A stretch of DNA of 64,000 bases from Nocardia uniformis NBRC 13702 (GTDB lineage Bacteria; Actinomycetota; Actinomycetes; Mycobacteriales; Mycobacteriaceae). Each line of letters opens with the position of its first letter. The stretch's first letter is position 1. This document shows, one piece after another, positions 25,302-33,838 of the stretch. The stretch is taken from positions 33,750 to 97,749 of the forward strand of contig NZ_BDCE01000044.1 of NCBI RefSeq assembly GCF_001613345.1. Direction: 5' to 3'. The notes under the pieces were generated by a model that saw nothing but the letters and a program-made list of their open reading frames with translations, had not been told where the DNA came from and did not search any database. The translations under genes and the position numbers were made by a program.

Positions 25302-26726
25302 TCAACTCGCGGGACGCGGTTCGGGCGAATCGCCGGTGCCGTCGGTCCCCGTTGTCGGATCGGTCGGGCTGTCGGCGCCAACCGGTGCGACGGTTTTGGG
25401 CTGCTCGCGCGGCACACCGTTGAGCAGGAGGTTGAGCAGGAAGGCCGCGATACCGCCCGCCGCGATACCACTGGACAGCACGGTCTGCATCGGTCCTGGC
25501 AATTGGTCGTAGAAGTCGGGCGCTCCCACCGGAATGAGTCCGAATCCGAATGAGATCGCCACAATGAGGTGGTTGCGGGGGTTGGAGAAATCGGCCTCCA
25601 GCATGAATTTGATGCCGATCGCACCCAATGTGCCGAACATGACTACCCCGATACCGCCGAGTACCGGTCCGGGCAGGGATGCGACAACGGCCCCGAGTTT
25701 CGGCATCAGGCCGATGATTACGAGAATCGCTCCCGCGGTGGCCACCACGTATCGGCTCATGACCCGCGTAATGCTGACCAGGCCGACATTGCCGCCGAAG
25801 GTGACGAAGGTGAAGGAGCTGAAGACTCCGGCGATCGCGGTGCCCACACCGTCGGCGCGCAGTGCCCGGGCTATTTCGGGTGGACCGACCTTGCGGCCCA
25901 CGACCTGGCCGACGGCGATGGTGTCACCGGTCGACTCCACCATATTGACCACCTGCACGATGAGCATTGGCAAGATCGCGGAGAGAACGAATATCGGTGC
26001 GCCGAATGAAAAGGGTTCCACCACACCGAATATCGGTGCCGACTTGGTCGCGGAGAAGTTGGTCAGCCCGAGCGGCCAGGCCACCAGTGTCCCGACGATC
26101 AGCGCGATGAGAATGGCGAATCGACCGATGGCGGGACGTGCGAGCCGCTCGAGAACCACCACGAGCACAATGGTTCCGGCCGCGAGCGCCAATCGGACAG
26201 GTGCGCCGTGGTTGGGCGCCGACTCCGATCCGGCGATCAGGTTGGCCGTCTTCGGCAGCAGGGAGAAGCCGATAATGGCGATGGTCGTACCGGTCACGAT
26301 CGGCGGGAAATATCGCGTCAATTGGGCGAACCAGGGTGCGATGATCCACGTGATGATGCCGACCACGATGGTCGCGCCGAAGACCGCCGGTAGGCCGGAT
26401 TCCGAGCCCACGATAATGGCCGGGGTGATGCCGGTGAAGGTGGAACCCATGACAATGGGCAGCCGTACACCGATATTGAACAGGCCGAGGGTTTGTAGCA
26501 ATGTCGCTATGCCACTGACGAATACGTTCGCGGTGACCAGTGTGGTGATCTGCGCCGGGGATAGGCCGACACCCAATCCGATGACCAGCGGTAGCGTGAC
26601 CATGCCGGAGTAGGCGACGATCACATGCTGTAGGCCGAGCGGGATCAGGTGACGTAGCGGTGGGACCGTATCGACGGGATGTCGGGGTTTCGTCGACCGG
26701 CTACGTGTTCGGGTGAAGATACTCAT
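25302..26726 (-). CDS. NCS2 nucleobase permease, proximal copy
   Basis: A 474-residue NCS2 transporter and paralogue of the next gene. It has L-G-L-Q-H-V-I-V-A-Y-S-G-M-V near residue 30, V-E-S-T-G-D-T-I-A-V-G and a variant NAT signature F-G-G-N-V-G-L-V-S-I-T-R, in which the usual first Gln is Gly. That Gln contacts substrate in related transporters, so this copy may prefer a different base. ATG 26726 is supported by GAGGAAG six bases upstream; an extension upstream of it runs antisense-free but into the aminohydrolase. Ten bases separate the two genes. Confidence 0.92.
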   Translation of the reverse strand: MSIFTRTRSRSTKPRHPVDTVPPLRHLIPLGLQHVIVAYSGMVTLPLVIGLGVGLSPAQITTLVTANVFVSGIATLLQTLGLFNIGVRLPIVMGSTFTGITPAIIVGSESGLPAVFGATIVVGIITWIIAPWFAQLTRYFPPIVTGTTIAIIGFSLLPKTANLIAGSESAPNHGAPVRLALAAGTIVLVVVLERLARPAIGRFAILIALIVGTLVAWPLGLTNFSATKSAPIFGVVEPFSFGAPIFVLSAILPMLIVQVVNMVESTGDTIAVGQVVGRKVGPPEIARALRADGVGTAIAGVFSSFTFVTFGGNVGLVSITRVMSRYVVATAGAILVIIGLMPKLGAVVASLPGPVLGGIGVVMFGTLGAIGIKFMLEADFSNPRNHLIVAISFGFGLIPVGAPDFYDQLPGPMQTVLSSGIAAGGIAAFLLNLLLNGVPREQPKTVAPVGADSPTDPTTGTDGTGDSPEPRPAS

Positions 26727-26736
26727 TGCTACTTCC

Positions 26737-28203
26737 TCAGCCGGCGGTGCGATGTGCTGGGTCGATCGATATCGACCGCGGCTCTGTGGGAGCGATCCCC
26801 TGCGGCCGGGGCGTGCACAATGCCGCCATTCCGGCGCGGGAGATGAATCGTTCGGCCCGGGATTGGGCCTGTTCGATGGCGGCGTCCTCGTCGATGAGGA
26901 GGCATCGCCCGTGTTGGTAGACGATTTGTCCGCCGACGATCGTGGTTTCGACGTCCGAGCCGCGCGCCGAATAGACCAGTGAACTGACGGCGCGGTGCAG
27001 TGGTCGAAGGTGTGGTTGGTCGAAGTCGACGACAATAATGTCGGCGAGACGCCCGGGCTCGAGAATGCCCGCGTCGACTCCGGCGTATTCGGCACCCTGG
27101 CGAGTGGCCAGCTGGAGGGCTTCCTCGGCGCTCCAGACCGTCGGGTCCAGGGTGGATAGGCGTTGCGCGAAGACCGAGAGCTTCATTGCTTCGAAGAGGT
27201 CCTGGCGGTGGCCGCAGCTCGGTCCGTCACTGCCGACAGCCACGGTGACGCCTTGGTCGCGCAGGTCGCGCAGCCGGACGGTGCCGGAGGCGAGGTAGGC
27301 GTTCGATGCGGGATTGTGTGCGATGCTCGCGCCCGCCACGGCGAGCTGCTCCACCTCGAAGTCATCGAGCCAGATGGCATGGGCCAGTGTCGCTCGTTCA
27401 TCCAGCAGCCCGGCCTTGGCCAGCCATTGCACTGGCCGGACACCGTAGGCGTCGAGATAGCTGAGTGGATCGTTGCTGCTCTCACAGCAGTGCGTGTGCC
27501 AGCGAGTGTCGAATTCCCTTGCGAGCTCGACACATCCGCGTACCAGGTCCTGGTCGACATAGGTGAGATTGAGCGGAGCGGGCCACACCTCGACCTTCGA
27601 TCCGCGCGGACGGTGCTGGATCGCTTCTCGCATGATCGACAGTTCGTCGGCGGCGCTGTACCGGAACAACCCGGCGGGCTGGCCCCGTCGCGCCGCGATC
27701 GCGGTGCGTTCGCCGATCACGCCTCGCGCGACCACACCCCGGAGCCCGGACTCCTCGATGACGTCCGCGATAGCGAGCGTTGTCGTCAAATCGTTTGGGG
27801 CGTAATGATTGTCGATAACCGTCGTGGTACCCGCACGGAGCGCCTCGGCCGCCCCGAGCCGGGCGGCGGCGATGGCGTCTTCTCGGGTCATGGCAATCGA
27901 GTACGGCCACATGAACTCACAGAGCCAGGGGACGATCGACATTCCCTCGCCGAGCCCGCGTGCCAGCGCCTGGTAGAGGTGGTTGTGGCCGTCGATCAGA
28001 CCCGGAAGTACCACCCGGCCGCGGCAGTCGATCACGGTATCCGCATGCCATTCGGGGACTTCGGTTTCGGGGCCGACCGCGATGATTCGTGATCCGGTGA
28101 CGGCCACAATTCCAGGGGTGTACACGGTTCCGGCATCGTCGACGGTGACGACGGTCCCGCCGGTGAGTAGAAGATCGCAGTGATTAGTGGCTGTTGGCGT
28201 CAT
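26737..28203 (-). CDS. AtzA/SsnA-type amidohydrolase (aminohydrolase)
   Basis: A 488-residue metal-dependent amidohydrolase of the subgroup containing 8-oxoguanine deaminase, AtzA/TrzN and MTA/SAH deaminase. Metal and active-site motifs are in order: G-L-I-D-G-H-N-H (HxH), W-H-T-H-C-C-E, L-A-H-A-I-W-L-D and G-S-D-G-P-S-C. Members remove amino (or chloro/alkylamino) groups from purine, pterin or triazine rings. It is the first gene of the minus-strand operon and likely deaminates the imported ring. ATG 28203 is the plausible start; a 55-codon upstream extension has poor composition and would cover the promoter. Confidence 0.9.
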   Translation of the reverse strand: MTPTATNHCDLLLTGGTVVTVDDAGTVYTPGIVAVTGSRIIAVGPETEVPEWHADTVIDCRGRVVLPGLIDGHNHLYQALARGLGEGMSIVPWLCEFMWPYSIAMTREDAIAAARLGAAEALRAGTTTVIDNHYAPNDLTTTLAIADVIEESGLRGVVARGVIGERTAIAARRGQPAGLFRYSAADELSIMREAIQHRPRGSKVEVWPAPLNLTYVDQDLVRGCVELAREFDTRWHTHCCESSNDPLSYLDAYGVRPVQWLAKAGLLDERATLAHAIWLDDFEVEQLAVAGASIAHNPASNAYLASGTVRLRDLRDQGVTVAVGSDGPSCGHRQDLFEAMKLSVFAQRLSTLDPTVWSAEEALQLATRQGAEYAGVDAGILEPGRLADIIVVDFDQPHLRPLHRAVSSLVYSARGSDVETTIVGGQIVYQHGRCLLIDEDAAIEQAQSRAERFISRAGMAALCTPRPQGIAPTEPRSISIDPAHRTAG

Positions 28204-28362
28204 GGCCGCCCGAGCCTTCCCAGGCGGCCGAGCCGCCTCAATCCGTAGGCGAGGGGAGATCGAACTCCCAGCCAGGACAGGGTCCTGGAGTCCGCCGAAC
28301 GGTTTAACCCAGGTCGGGAGGTCACCGGCGTCGCGGCCTGTTCCAGCGGAACTGAGCAGCCC

Positions 28363-28396
28363 ATACATGTAAACCGGAGCAGAATGCCTTTGTCAA
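28363..28396 (-). promoter_or_regulatory. Promoter and GntR-type operator of the aminohydrolase operon
   Basis: On the minus strand TTGACA (28396-28391) is followed after 17 bases by TTTACA (28373-28368), a plausible promoter. The -10 overlaps TTTACATGTAT, whose core TACATGTA (28364-28371) is a perfect palindrome matching the operator found upstream of the GntR gene. Repressor binding here would block RNA polymerase directly. Confidence 0.55.
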
Positions 28397-28479
28397 TGCC
28401 CGAGTTTTGTTGATCAAGACTGGTTTGGTACGCGCTTGAAGCTGTGACCTGCGTATATGTGGAACGTAGCTGAGGGATA

Positions 28480-28523
28480 ATTACATGCAATCTGTTGACA
28501 CGTCGGTTCGGTTGTGTTGAACT
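28480..28523 (+). promoter_or_regulatory. Promoter and GntR-type operator of the decarboxylase gene
   Basis: ATTACATGCAAT (28480-28491) is followed three bases later by TTGACA (28495-28500) and, after about 17 bases, a weak TGAACT. The same operator-then-TTGACA layout is repeated at 30471-30489. The start codon is about 115 bases downstream. The whole 434-base divergent spacer 28204-28637 holds no gene. Confidence 0.6.
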
Positions 28524-28637
28524 CGGTGCCATCGAGCCAGCAGTCGGGCCGGCCCGCCGCCGAGCGAATTCGGTGGCCCGTAGGTGCGGTGATTCGCGGC
28601 CGGGGAAGTCCTCTCGACCTGATCAAGGAGAATCACG

Positions 28638-29636
28638 ATGATCATCGATACGCATGTTCATCCAACCAACCTCGTTGACGAAGCTTGGCGCCATACCGGT
28701 GAACCATTCACGGGCGAACGCACCCTGAAAATGATGGATGGCCCTTTCTGGCTCAATGGCAAGCCGCGCCGTGTCGACGTCAGCTGCATTATGCCGCCGC
28801 CCGGCAATACGGCCTGGCGTGAAGGTAATCGCAGCGGCCGTGAGGGTATTCGCGATTACCAGGCGTATGTCACCTCGCTGGTACAGAACTACCCGGACCG
28901 CTTCGTAGGCAACTTCATCTACAACCCCCGGTTCGGCCCTGAGAACGGGGCCGCCGAACTGGCGTTCCATGTCCGGGAACACGGCTACAAAATGATGAAG
29001 CTGCATGCGAACATGCACTCCTACCGCCCGGACCGGGCGCTGGACTGGCTGCGTCCCGCTCTGCGCGTCTGTGACGAGCTCGGTGTGACGGTGCTGATCC
29101 ACACCGGTGACGGCCCGTACTCCATTCCCACGCAGTTCTATCCGATCATCCGAGAGTTCCCGGGTGTCAACTTCATTCTGGGGCACTTCGGTATTCAAAC
29201 CGGTGGCGTCTATTGCTTCGAGGCTTTCTGGATGATTCAGGATTCCGTCAACGTCATCGGCGAGTCCGGATGGCTGTTGCAATCGCGAATCGTGGAATTC
29301 GCGAAGGAGATGAAGAAGAGCAAAATGGTGTTCGGCACCGATTCGCCGCCGAACGAACCCGGAATGTGGGCGCGCGAACTCGAGGTCCTGTGCCACGAGC
29401 CGCCGCAGGGGCTGAATCTGTCCGAAGACGACCTCGAAGGCTATCTCGGCAACAATATGGCGAAATTGCTCGGCCTGCACCCGACTCCGCCGCCGAAGGA
29501 CAAGGCCGAAGCGGAGGCGTACCTGCGTGGCGAGGTGCCGCAGGCCTCGGCCACGAACTCCCACGCCGACCACTACAGCGACTACACGCCGTCGGCCTGG
29601 GCGGAGGAGGCGGCGCTGGACGCCGCTGGTAAGTAA
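28638..29636 (+). CDS. ACMSD-like amidohydrolase-2 family protein (probable decarboxylase)
   Basis: A 332-residue TIM-barrel protein of the amidohydrolase-2 family. It opens with I-D-T-H-V-H (HxH metal ligands). It also has M-K-L-H, L-I-H-T-G-D (His after strand 5), L-G-H-F-G and V-F-G-T-D-S-P (catalytic Asp). Characterised relatives include ACMS decarboxylase, gamma-resorcylate/2,3-dihydroxybenzoate decarboxylases, isoorotate decarboxylase and some lactone hydrolases. Decarboxylation of an aromatic or heteroaromatic acid is the likeliest reaction; hydrolysis is possible. RBS AAGGAG precedes ATG. The last 40 residues after the barrel are charged and unusual. Three bases separate it from the convergent GntR gene. 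Confidence 0.88.
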   Translation: MIIDTHVHPTNLVDEAWRHTGEPFTGERTLKMMDGPFWLNGKPRRVDVSCIMPPPGNTAWREGNRSGREGIRDYQAYVTSLVQNYPDRFVGNFIYNPRFGPENGAAELAFHVREHGYKMMKLHANMHSYRPDRALDWLRPALRVCDELGVTVLIHTGDGPYSIPTQFYPIIREFPGVNFILGHFGIQTGGVYCFEAFWMIQDSVNVIGESGWLLQSRIVEFAKEMKKSKMVFGTDSPPNEPGMWARELEVLCHEPPQGLNLSEDDLEGYLGNNMAKLLGLHPTPPPKDKAEAEAYLRGEVPQASATNSHADHYSDYTPSAWAEEAALDAAGK

Positions 29637-29639
29637 CCG

Positions 29640-30434
29640 CTAGCGAGCGGTTCCGAGGGCGCGGGCACGTTGTGGCTCGCGCCCTTTGGGATCGGCGAGC
29701 ACATCATCGCCGACGAGGAGGGAGAACTTTCGTCGGCTCGGTTCGTCGCCCGCGGGGTCGTCTCGGGCGGTGGCCTGGGAGAGCCGCACTCGCAGCCTGG
29801 AAATATGCTGCCGCGCGGCCTGTTCGGCCAGTTCCGGATCGCCGGTTGCCATCGCGTCGACGATGCTGGTGTGTTCATCCAGCGCGAAGCGCGGTGCCTG
29901 CGCACCGCGCCACAGCGAGTGCAATGCGAGGTGCGAGCGACCGGCGATAGGTTCCAAAGCGGCTGTGAGATGCGGGTTTCCGGCGATCTCACGAATCGTT
30001 CGATGGAATCGGATATCCAGTTCGATATGCGCGGCCTGATCCGCGCCATCGCTCAGTACGCATTCGTGGTCGGCGATGATATCCCGGAGTGTCGACAGCC
30101 CCGCCGCGTCGAGGCGCTCGGTAGCCAATCGGGCGGCGAGCCCCTCCAGGAGTTCGCGCACCACATAGAGCTCGCCGAGATCGGCGATATCGACCCTGCT
30201 CACCTGGGCGCCGCGATGGGATACGTGCTTGGCCAGTCCCTCGTAGATCAAGCGCTGCACCGCCTCGCGTACGGGCGTGCGGCTCACATTGAGTTGGCGT
30301 GCCAGTTCGGGGACGCTGAGCGCCGTACCGGGTGCGAGTTGGTTGCGGAAGATCGCCAACTTGAGGGTCTCGTAGGTGCGGTCGGTGAGTAGCGCGGCGG
30401 CGGAGGTGGGCTCCGGGGCTGGCGACTCGGTCAT
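29640..30434 (-). CDS. GntR-family regulator, FCD (FadR) subfamily
   Basis: A 264-residue GntR regulator. The winged HTH at about 15-80 contains L-S-V-P-E-L-A-R-Q-L-N-V-S-R-T-P-V-R-E-A-V-Q-R-L. The C-terminal FCD domain has E-L-Y-V-V-R-E-L-L-E-G-L-A, D-I-R-F-H-R-T-I and a final H-x-S-R-L-R metal/ligand motif, typical for sensing small acids. ATG 30434 is preceded by AGGAGG. A perfect palindrome ATTACATGTAAT lies 37-48 bases upstream and recurs near two other promoters of the island. It is probably the local repressor and autoregulated (inference). Confidence 0.92.
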   Translation of the reverse strand: MTESPAPEPTSAAALLTDRTYETLKLAIFRNQLAPGTALSVPELARQLNVSRTPVREAVQRLIYEGLAKHVSHRGAQVSRVDIADLGELYVVRELLEGLAARLATERLDAAGLSTLRDIIADHECVLSDGADQAAHIELDIRFHRTIREIAGNPHLTAALEPIAGRSHLALHSLWRGAQAPRFALDEHTSIVDAMATGDPELAEQAARQHISRLRVRLSQATARDDPAGDEPSRRKFSLLVGDDVLADPKGREPQRARALGTAR

Positions 30435-30470
30435 GGGGTGAGTTCCTCCTGATGCGGCGACCCTCGCCAT

Positions 30471-30512
30471 ATTACATGTAATGTTGACAGGGCATTATCG
30501 GCCCGTGTTCAC
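30471..30512. promoter_or_regulatory. Divergent operator and promoter, GntR / hydroxylase
   Basis: ATTACATGTAAT (30471-30482) is a perfect 12-base palindrome. One base later TTGACA (30484-30489) provides a -35 for the plus-strand hydroxylase gene at 30639; no strong -10 is visible. The palindrome also lies in the leader of the minus-strand GntR gene, fitting autorepression. Confidence 0.65.
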
Positions 30513-30638
30513 TGGGTTTCGAGTTCCGGTCGGGATGCGCCGACGGTCGCGGGGGTGGCGGCCACTGAGCGGGAAGGGACTGGCTCTCGGAGTCAGCTCT
30601 CGGCGTCTGCTGCGCCCCGCATTCAAGGAGTCACCCCA

Positions 30639-33020
30639 ATGGGTAGATCGCCCAACGCATTTCACAACTCGAACGTCCGGGCGCAGGCTCGCGCGGAGGT
30701 CACCACGCCGACCCTGGTGCGCGATGCGCGCACCCGAGAAGGACAGGGCGTCGGGGCCCGGGCACGACGGCCCGACGGCGCGCTGAAGGTCACCGGCGAG
30801 TTCGCCTACTCCTCGGACCTCTGGATGGAGGGCATGGTGTGGGCGACCACGGTACGGAGCCCGCATGCCGCCGCGCGTATCCGATCCATCGACGTGAGTA
30901 AGGCGGCAGCGCTCGATGGGGTCCACGCGGTCCTCACCCACGAGGACGTTCCCGGGGCGAAGACCTACGGCATGAAGGTCGCCGACCAGCTGGTACTGGC
31001 CATCGACCAGGTCCGGTATCAGGGCGAACCGGTTGCGCTGGTGGCGGCCGATAACCCGGAGACCGCCCGCCGAGCGGCCGAGCTGGTGGCGGTCGACTAC
31101 GAGGTGATGGAGCCGGTCACCGATGCCGAACTCGCGCTCGCACCCGGGACGCGCGCCGTGCACGATGACTCGAATCTGGTGCGGCACGTCAAGATTCGCC
31201 ATGGTGATATGGAGCGGGCTCGCATCGACGCGGAGGTCGTCGTCACCGGTGAGTACGAGGTGGGCATGCAGGACCAGGCCTTCCTCGGACCCGAATCCGG
31301 TCTGGCCCTGCCGTCCCCGGACGGTGGCGTGGAGCTCTACGTCTCGACACAGTGGCTGCACAAGGATCTCGAACAGCTGGCACCCTGCCTGGCATTACCT
31401 CCGGACAAGGTCCGCCTGACAATGGCCGGGATCGGTGGCGCCTTCGGCGGCAAGGAAGATCTCTCGGTGCACGTCCACGCCTGCATGCTCGCGCTGCGAC
31501 TCGGTAAGCCCGTGAAAATGGTGTACAACCGCTACGAATCCTTCTTCGGGCATGTGCATCGGCACCCCGCCAAGATGCGCTACGAGCACGGCGCGACGCG
31601 CGACGGGAAGCTCGTCTATGTCAAGGCGCGCCTCATGCTCGACGGTGGCGCCTACGCCTCCACCTCGCCGGTCGTCATTGCCAATGCCGCGTATTTCGTG
31701 GCGGGCGCCTACGAAGTCCCGCATGCGCAGATCGATGGATTCGCCGTCTACAGCAATAACCCGCCGTGCGGCGCGATGCGCGGATTCGGTGCCGTGCAGT
31801 CGGCCTACGGCTGCGAATCCAATATGGACAAGCTCGCGCGTGAGCTGGATATGGATCCGCTCGAGCTGCGGCTGAGGAATGCGATGACCACCGGAACTAT
31901 TCTTCCGACGGGCCAGGAGGTCGACGGACCCGCCCCGGTCCGTGAGCTGTTGAACGCGCTGCGGAACCGGCCGATGCCGAAGCCGGAGGAGGGGAGTCGA
32001 GATCTGCGGTTGTTACCCGGTGGCGTGGGCAATACGACGCACGGCGAAGGCATTCGCCGTGGGGTCGGCTATGCGGTGGGTGTCAAGGCGACCGGGTACT
32101 CGGGCGGGGTCGATGACATCTCTACCGCACGAGTGACGCTGTCGGTGGCCGCCGACGAGCCGGTCGTGTCCATCCACACCGCCGCTTCGGAATGCGGACA
32201 GGGGATTACGACGGTTCAGTCGCAGATCGCCACCACAGAATTGGGCGTCACCCAGGTCGTGGTGTTGCCCGCCGACACCCGGATCGGCGATGCCGGTTCC
32301 GCGTCGGCCTCCCGAATGACCTGGATGTCCAGTGGTGCGGTGCAGGGCGCCTGCCGTCAGCTCGCGCAGGAAATCCTCAGGCGCACAGCGGATTCCCTGG
32401 GCCGCAACGCCACCGGACTAGCGCTGCGCGATGACGCCGTCATCGATGCCGCGAGCGGCGCCCCGGTGGCAGCGATCGCCGAGCTGGTCGGCACGGAAAC
32501 CCTGGAGCGGGTTTTCGTGTATCGCCACCGGAAGACCGAGGCCATCGACCCCGAACGCGGCCAGGGCAACGCGCATATCGCCTTCTCGTTCTGTGCTCAC
32601 CGCGCCGTGGTCGACGTCGATGTGGAACTCGGGCTGGTGCGGGTGGTCGAGCTTGCCGTCGCCCAGGACGTCGGTAGGGCCATGAACCCGATGGCCGTGG
32701 AAGGTCAGATCGAAGGCGGTAGCGCACAGGGTCTCGGTTTGGCGCTGATGGAAGAGATCCTCGTGGACGACCTCGGGCGAGTACGAAACCCGTCATTCAC
32801 CGACTATCTGATTCCGACCATCCTCGATGTGCCGCCCATGCCGATCGAGCTGTTCGAATTTCCGCACCCGGACTCGCCGTACGGGCTCAACGGGGTGGGC
32901 GAGCCACCTACGCTGTCGTCCACCCCGGCGATCATGAACGCCCTCCGCGACGCCACCGGACTGGATCTGCCGCGGGTACCGGTACACCCCAATGAGATTG
33001 CGTTGCACAAGGTGTTGTAA
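30639..33020 (+). CDS. Molybdenum hydroxylase, molybdopterin-binding large subunit
   Basis: A 793-residue xanthine-dehydrogenase-family large subunit. It shows the R-P-D-G-x-x-K-V-T-G-E-F-A-Y start, G-G-A-F-G-G-K-E-D (266-274, Mo-cofactor loop), C-G-A-M-R-G-F-G-A-V-Q, G-Q-G-I-T-T-V-Q-S-Q-I-A and the catalytic Glu755 in G-V-G-E-P-P. It hydroxylates a carbon next to nitrogen in N-heterocycles using water. The segment around 211-220 (Q-D-Q-A-F-L-G-P-E-S) differs from the classical xanthine enzyme Q-E-H-F-Y-L-E, so another substrate is possible. ATG 30639 follows AAGGAG; an earlier in-frame start at 30555 lacks support. Confidence 0.93.
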   Translation: MGRSPNAFHNSNVRAQARAEVTTPTLVRDARTREGQGVGARARRPDGALKVTGEFAYSSDLWMEGMVWATTVRSPHAAARIRSIDVSKAAALDGVHAVLTHEDVPGAKTYGMKVADQLVLAIDQVRYQGEPVALVAADNPETARRAAELVAVDYEVMEPVTDAELALAPGTRAVHDDSNLVRHVKIRHGDMERARIDAEVVVTGEYEVGMQDQAFLGPESGLALPSPDGGVELYVSTQWLHKDLEQLAPCLALPPDKVRLTMAGIGGAFGGKEDLSVHVHACMLALRLGKPVKMVYNRYESFFGHVHRHPAKMRYEHGATRDGKLVYVKARLMLDGGAYASTSPVVIANAAYFVAGAYEVPHAQIDGFAVYSNNPPCGAMRGFGAVQSAYGCESNMDKLARELDMDPLELRLRNAMTTGTILPTGQEVDGPAPVRELLNALRNRPMPKPEEGSRDLRLLPGGVGNTTHGEGIRRGVGYAVGVKATGYSGGVDDISTARVTLSVAADEPVVSIHTAASECGQGITTVQSQIATTELGVTQVVVLPADTRIGDAGSASASRMTWMSSGAVQGACRQLAQEILRRTADSLGRNATGLALRDDAVIDAASGAPVAAIAELVGTETLERVFVYRHRKTEAIDPERGQGNAHIAFSFCAHRAVVDVDVELGLVRVVELAVAQDVGRAMNPMAVEGQIEGGSAQGLGLALMEEILVDDLGRVRNPSFTDYLIPTILDVPPMPIELFEFPHPDSPYGLNGVGEPPTLSSTPAIMNALRDATGLDLPRVPVHPNEIALHKVL

Positions 33021-33035
33021 AGCTGCCGAACCAGG

Positions 33036-33070
33036 GGTCGCGGACCTGTCCTGATGACAGATCCGCGACC
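33036..33070. terminator. Bidirectional hairpin terminator
   Basis: GGTCGCGGA (33036-33044) pairs with TCCGCGACC (33062-33070). After one mismatch CTGTC pairs with GACAG around a five-base loop. It lies between two convergent genes, the large and 2Fe-2S subunits, and can serve both. Confidence 0.75.
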
Positions 33071-33076
33071 TTCGGG

Positions 33077-33550
33077 TCATTCAGCTGCCGCCTTGCGTTG
33101 CGCGGCCAACCGCACAGCGTCGAGGATCTTGGCGTAACCGGTACAGCGGCACAGATTTCCGGCCAGCGCCTCGCGAATCTCCACCTCGGATGGGTCTGGG
33201 TCGCGTTCGATCAGATCGTGTGCCTGGATAATGAGACCCGGTGTGCAGAAACCACATTGGACCGCACCGGCGTCGATGAACGCCCGCTGCATCGGGTCCA
33301 GTTCGCCTCCGGTCGCGAGGCCCTCCACGGTTCGCACCGAGCGCCCTTCGGCCTGGCCTGCCGCCACCATGCAGGAACAGACGGCGGTGCCGTCCAAATA
33401 CACGGTGCAGGAGCCGCATTCGCCCTGCTCGCAGGCGTTCTTGGAGCCGGGCAGGCCCATCCGCTCCCGCAGCATGTACAACAGACTCTCGCCCTCCCAT
33501 ACTTCGTCGACGGTTTCCGGTGAGCCATTGACGTTCACGTGTACGCGCAT
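33077..33550 (-). CDS. Molybdenum hydroxylase 2Fe-2S subunit
   Basis: A 157-residue small subunit of the CoxS/PucE type. The plant-type cluster ligands are C40, C45, C48 and C60 (C-x4-C-x2-C...C). The second cluster ligands are C99, C102, C134 and C136 (C-G-F-C and C-R-C-T-G-Y). It passes electrons from molybdopterin to the FAD subunit. ATG 33550 is the natural start (M-R-V-H-V-N-V-N-G). It is convergent with the large-subunit gene rather than in the usual medium-small-large order, so expression of the three subunits must be coordinated from three promoters. Confidence 0.95.
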   Translation of the reverse strand: MRVHVNVNGSPETVDEVWEGESLLYMLRERMGLPGSKNACEQGECGSCTVYLDGTAVCSCMVAAGQAEGRSVRTVEGLATGGELDPMQRAFIDAGAVQCGFCTPGLIIQAHDLIERDPDPSEVEIREALAGNLCRCTGYAKILDAVRLAAQRKAAAE

Positions 33551-33575
33551 GAGGCCGTATTCCTTGTTCGGAGAG

Positions 33576-33700
33576 GGTAAGAACTGAGCGAAAGGGCGAT
33601 AGATGGAAGCGCCCGCGGTCGGCAACGGCGACTTCGCTCGGCGCGGTTCGACGGACAATCCGTCGGGCAGACGAGTGGAAACTCGGACTCAGTTCTTGCC
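33576..33700. promoter_or_regulatory. Paired inverted motif between 2Fe-2S and PucR genes
   Basis: GGTAAGAACTGAG (33576-33588) and CTCAGTTCTTGCC (33688-33700) are inverted copies with 12 of 13 matches, 99 bases apart. One lies 26 bases upstream of the 2Fe-2S start, the other about 140 bases upstream of the pucR-like start. They could be half-sites for PucR. The spacer 33551-33838 contains no gene. Confidence 0.45.
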
Positions 33701-33838
33701 CAATGATTTCCGCACCGAAGGTAAGTACACCGTCCCGGGGAATTCGCAGCTAGAAACGAGAAACCCAAAGTATGCCCCGGCTCGCATCGCTACATTTGTG
33801 GGTATGTCCAAATGCGGTGGCTGTTAGCGTTGGCAACT

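Noticed and set aside
24382..26613. Long plus-strand frames opposite the two permeases
   Set aside because: Composition rich in Thr/Pro/Met from antisense of hydrophobic codons; the permeases on the minus strand have clear family motifs.
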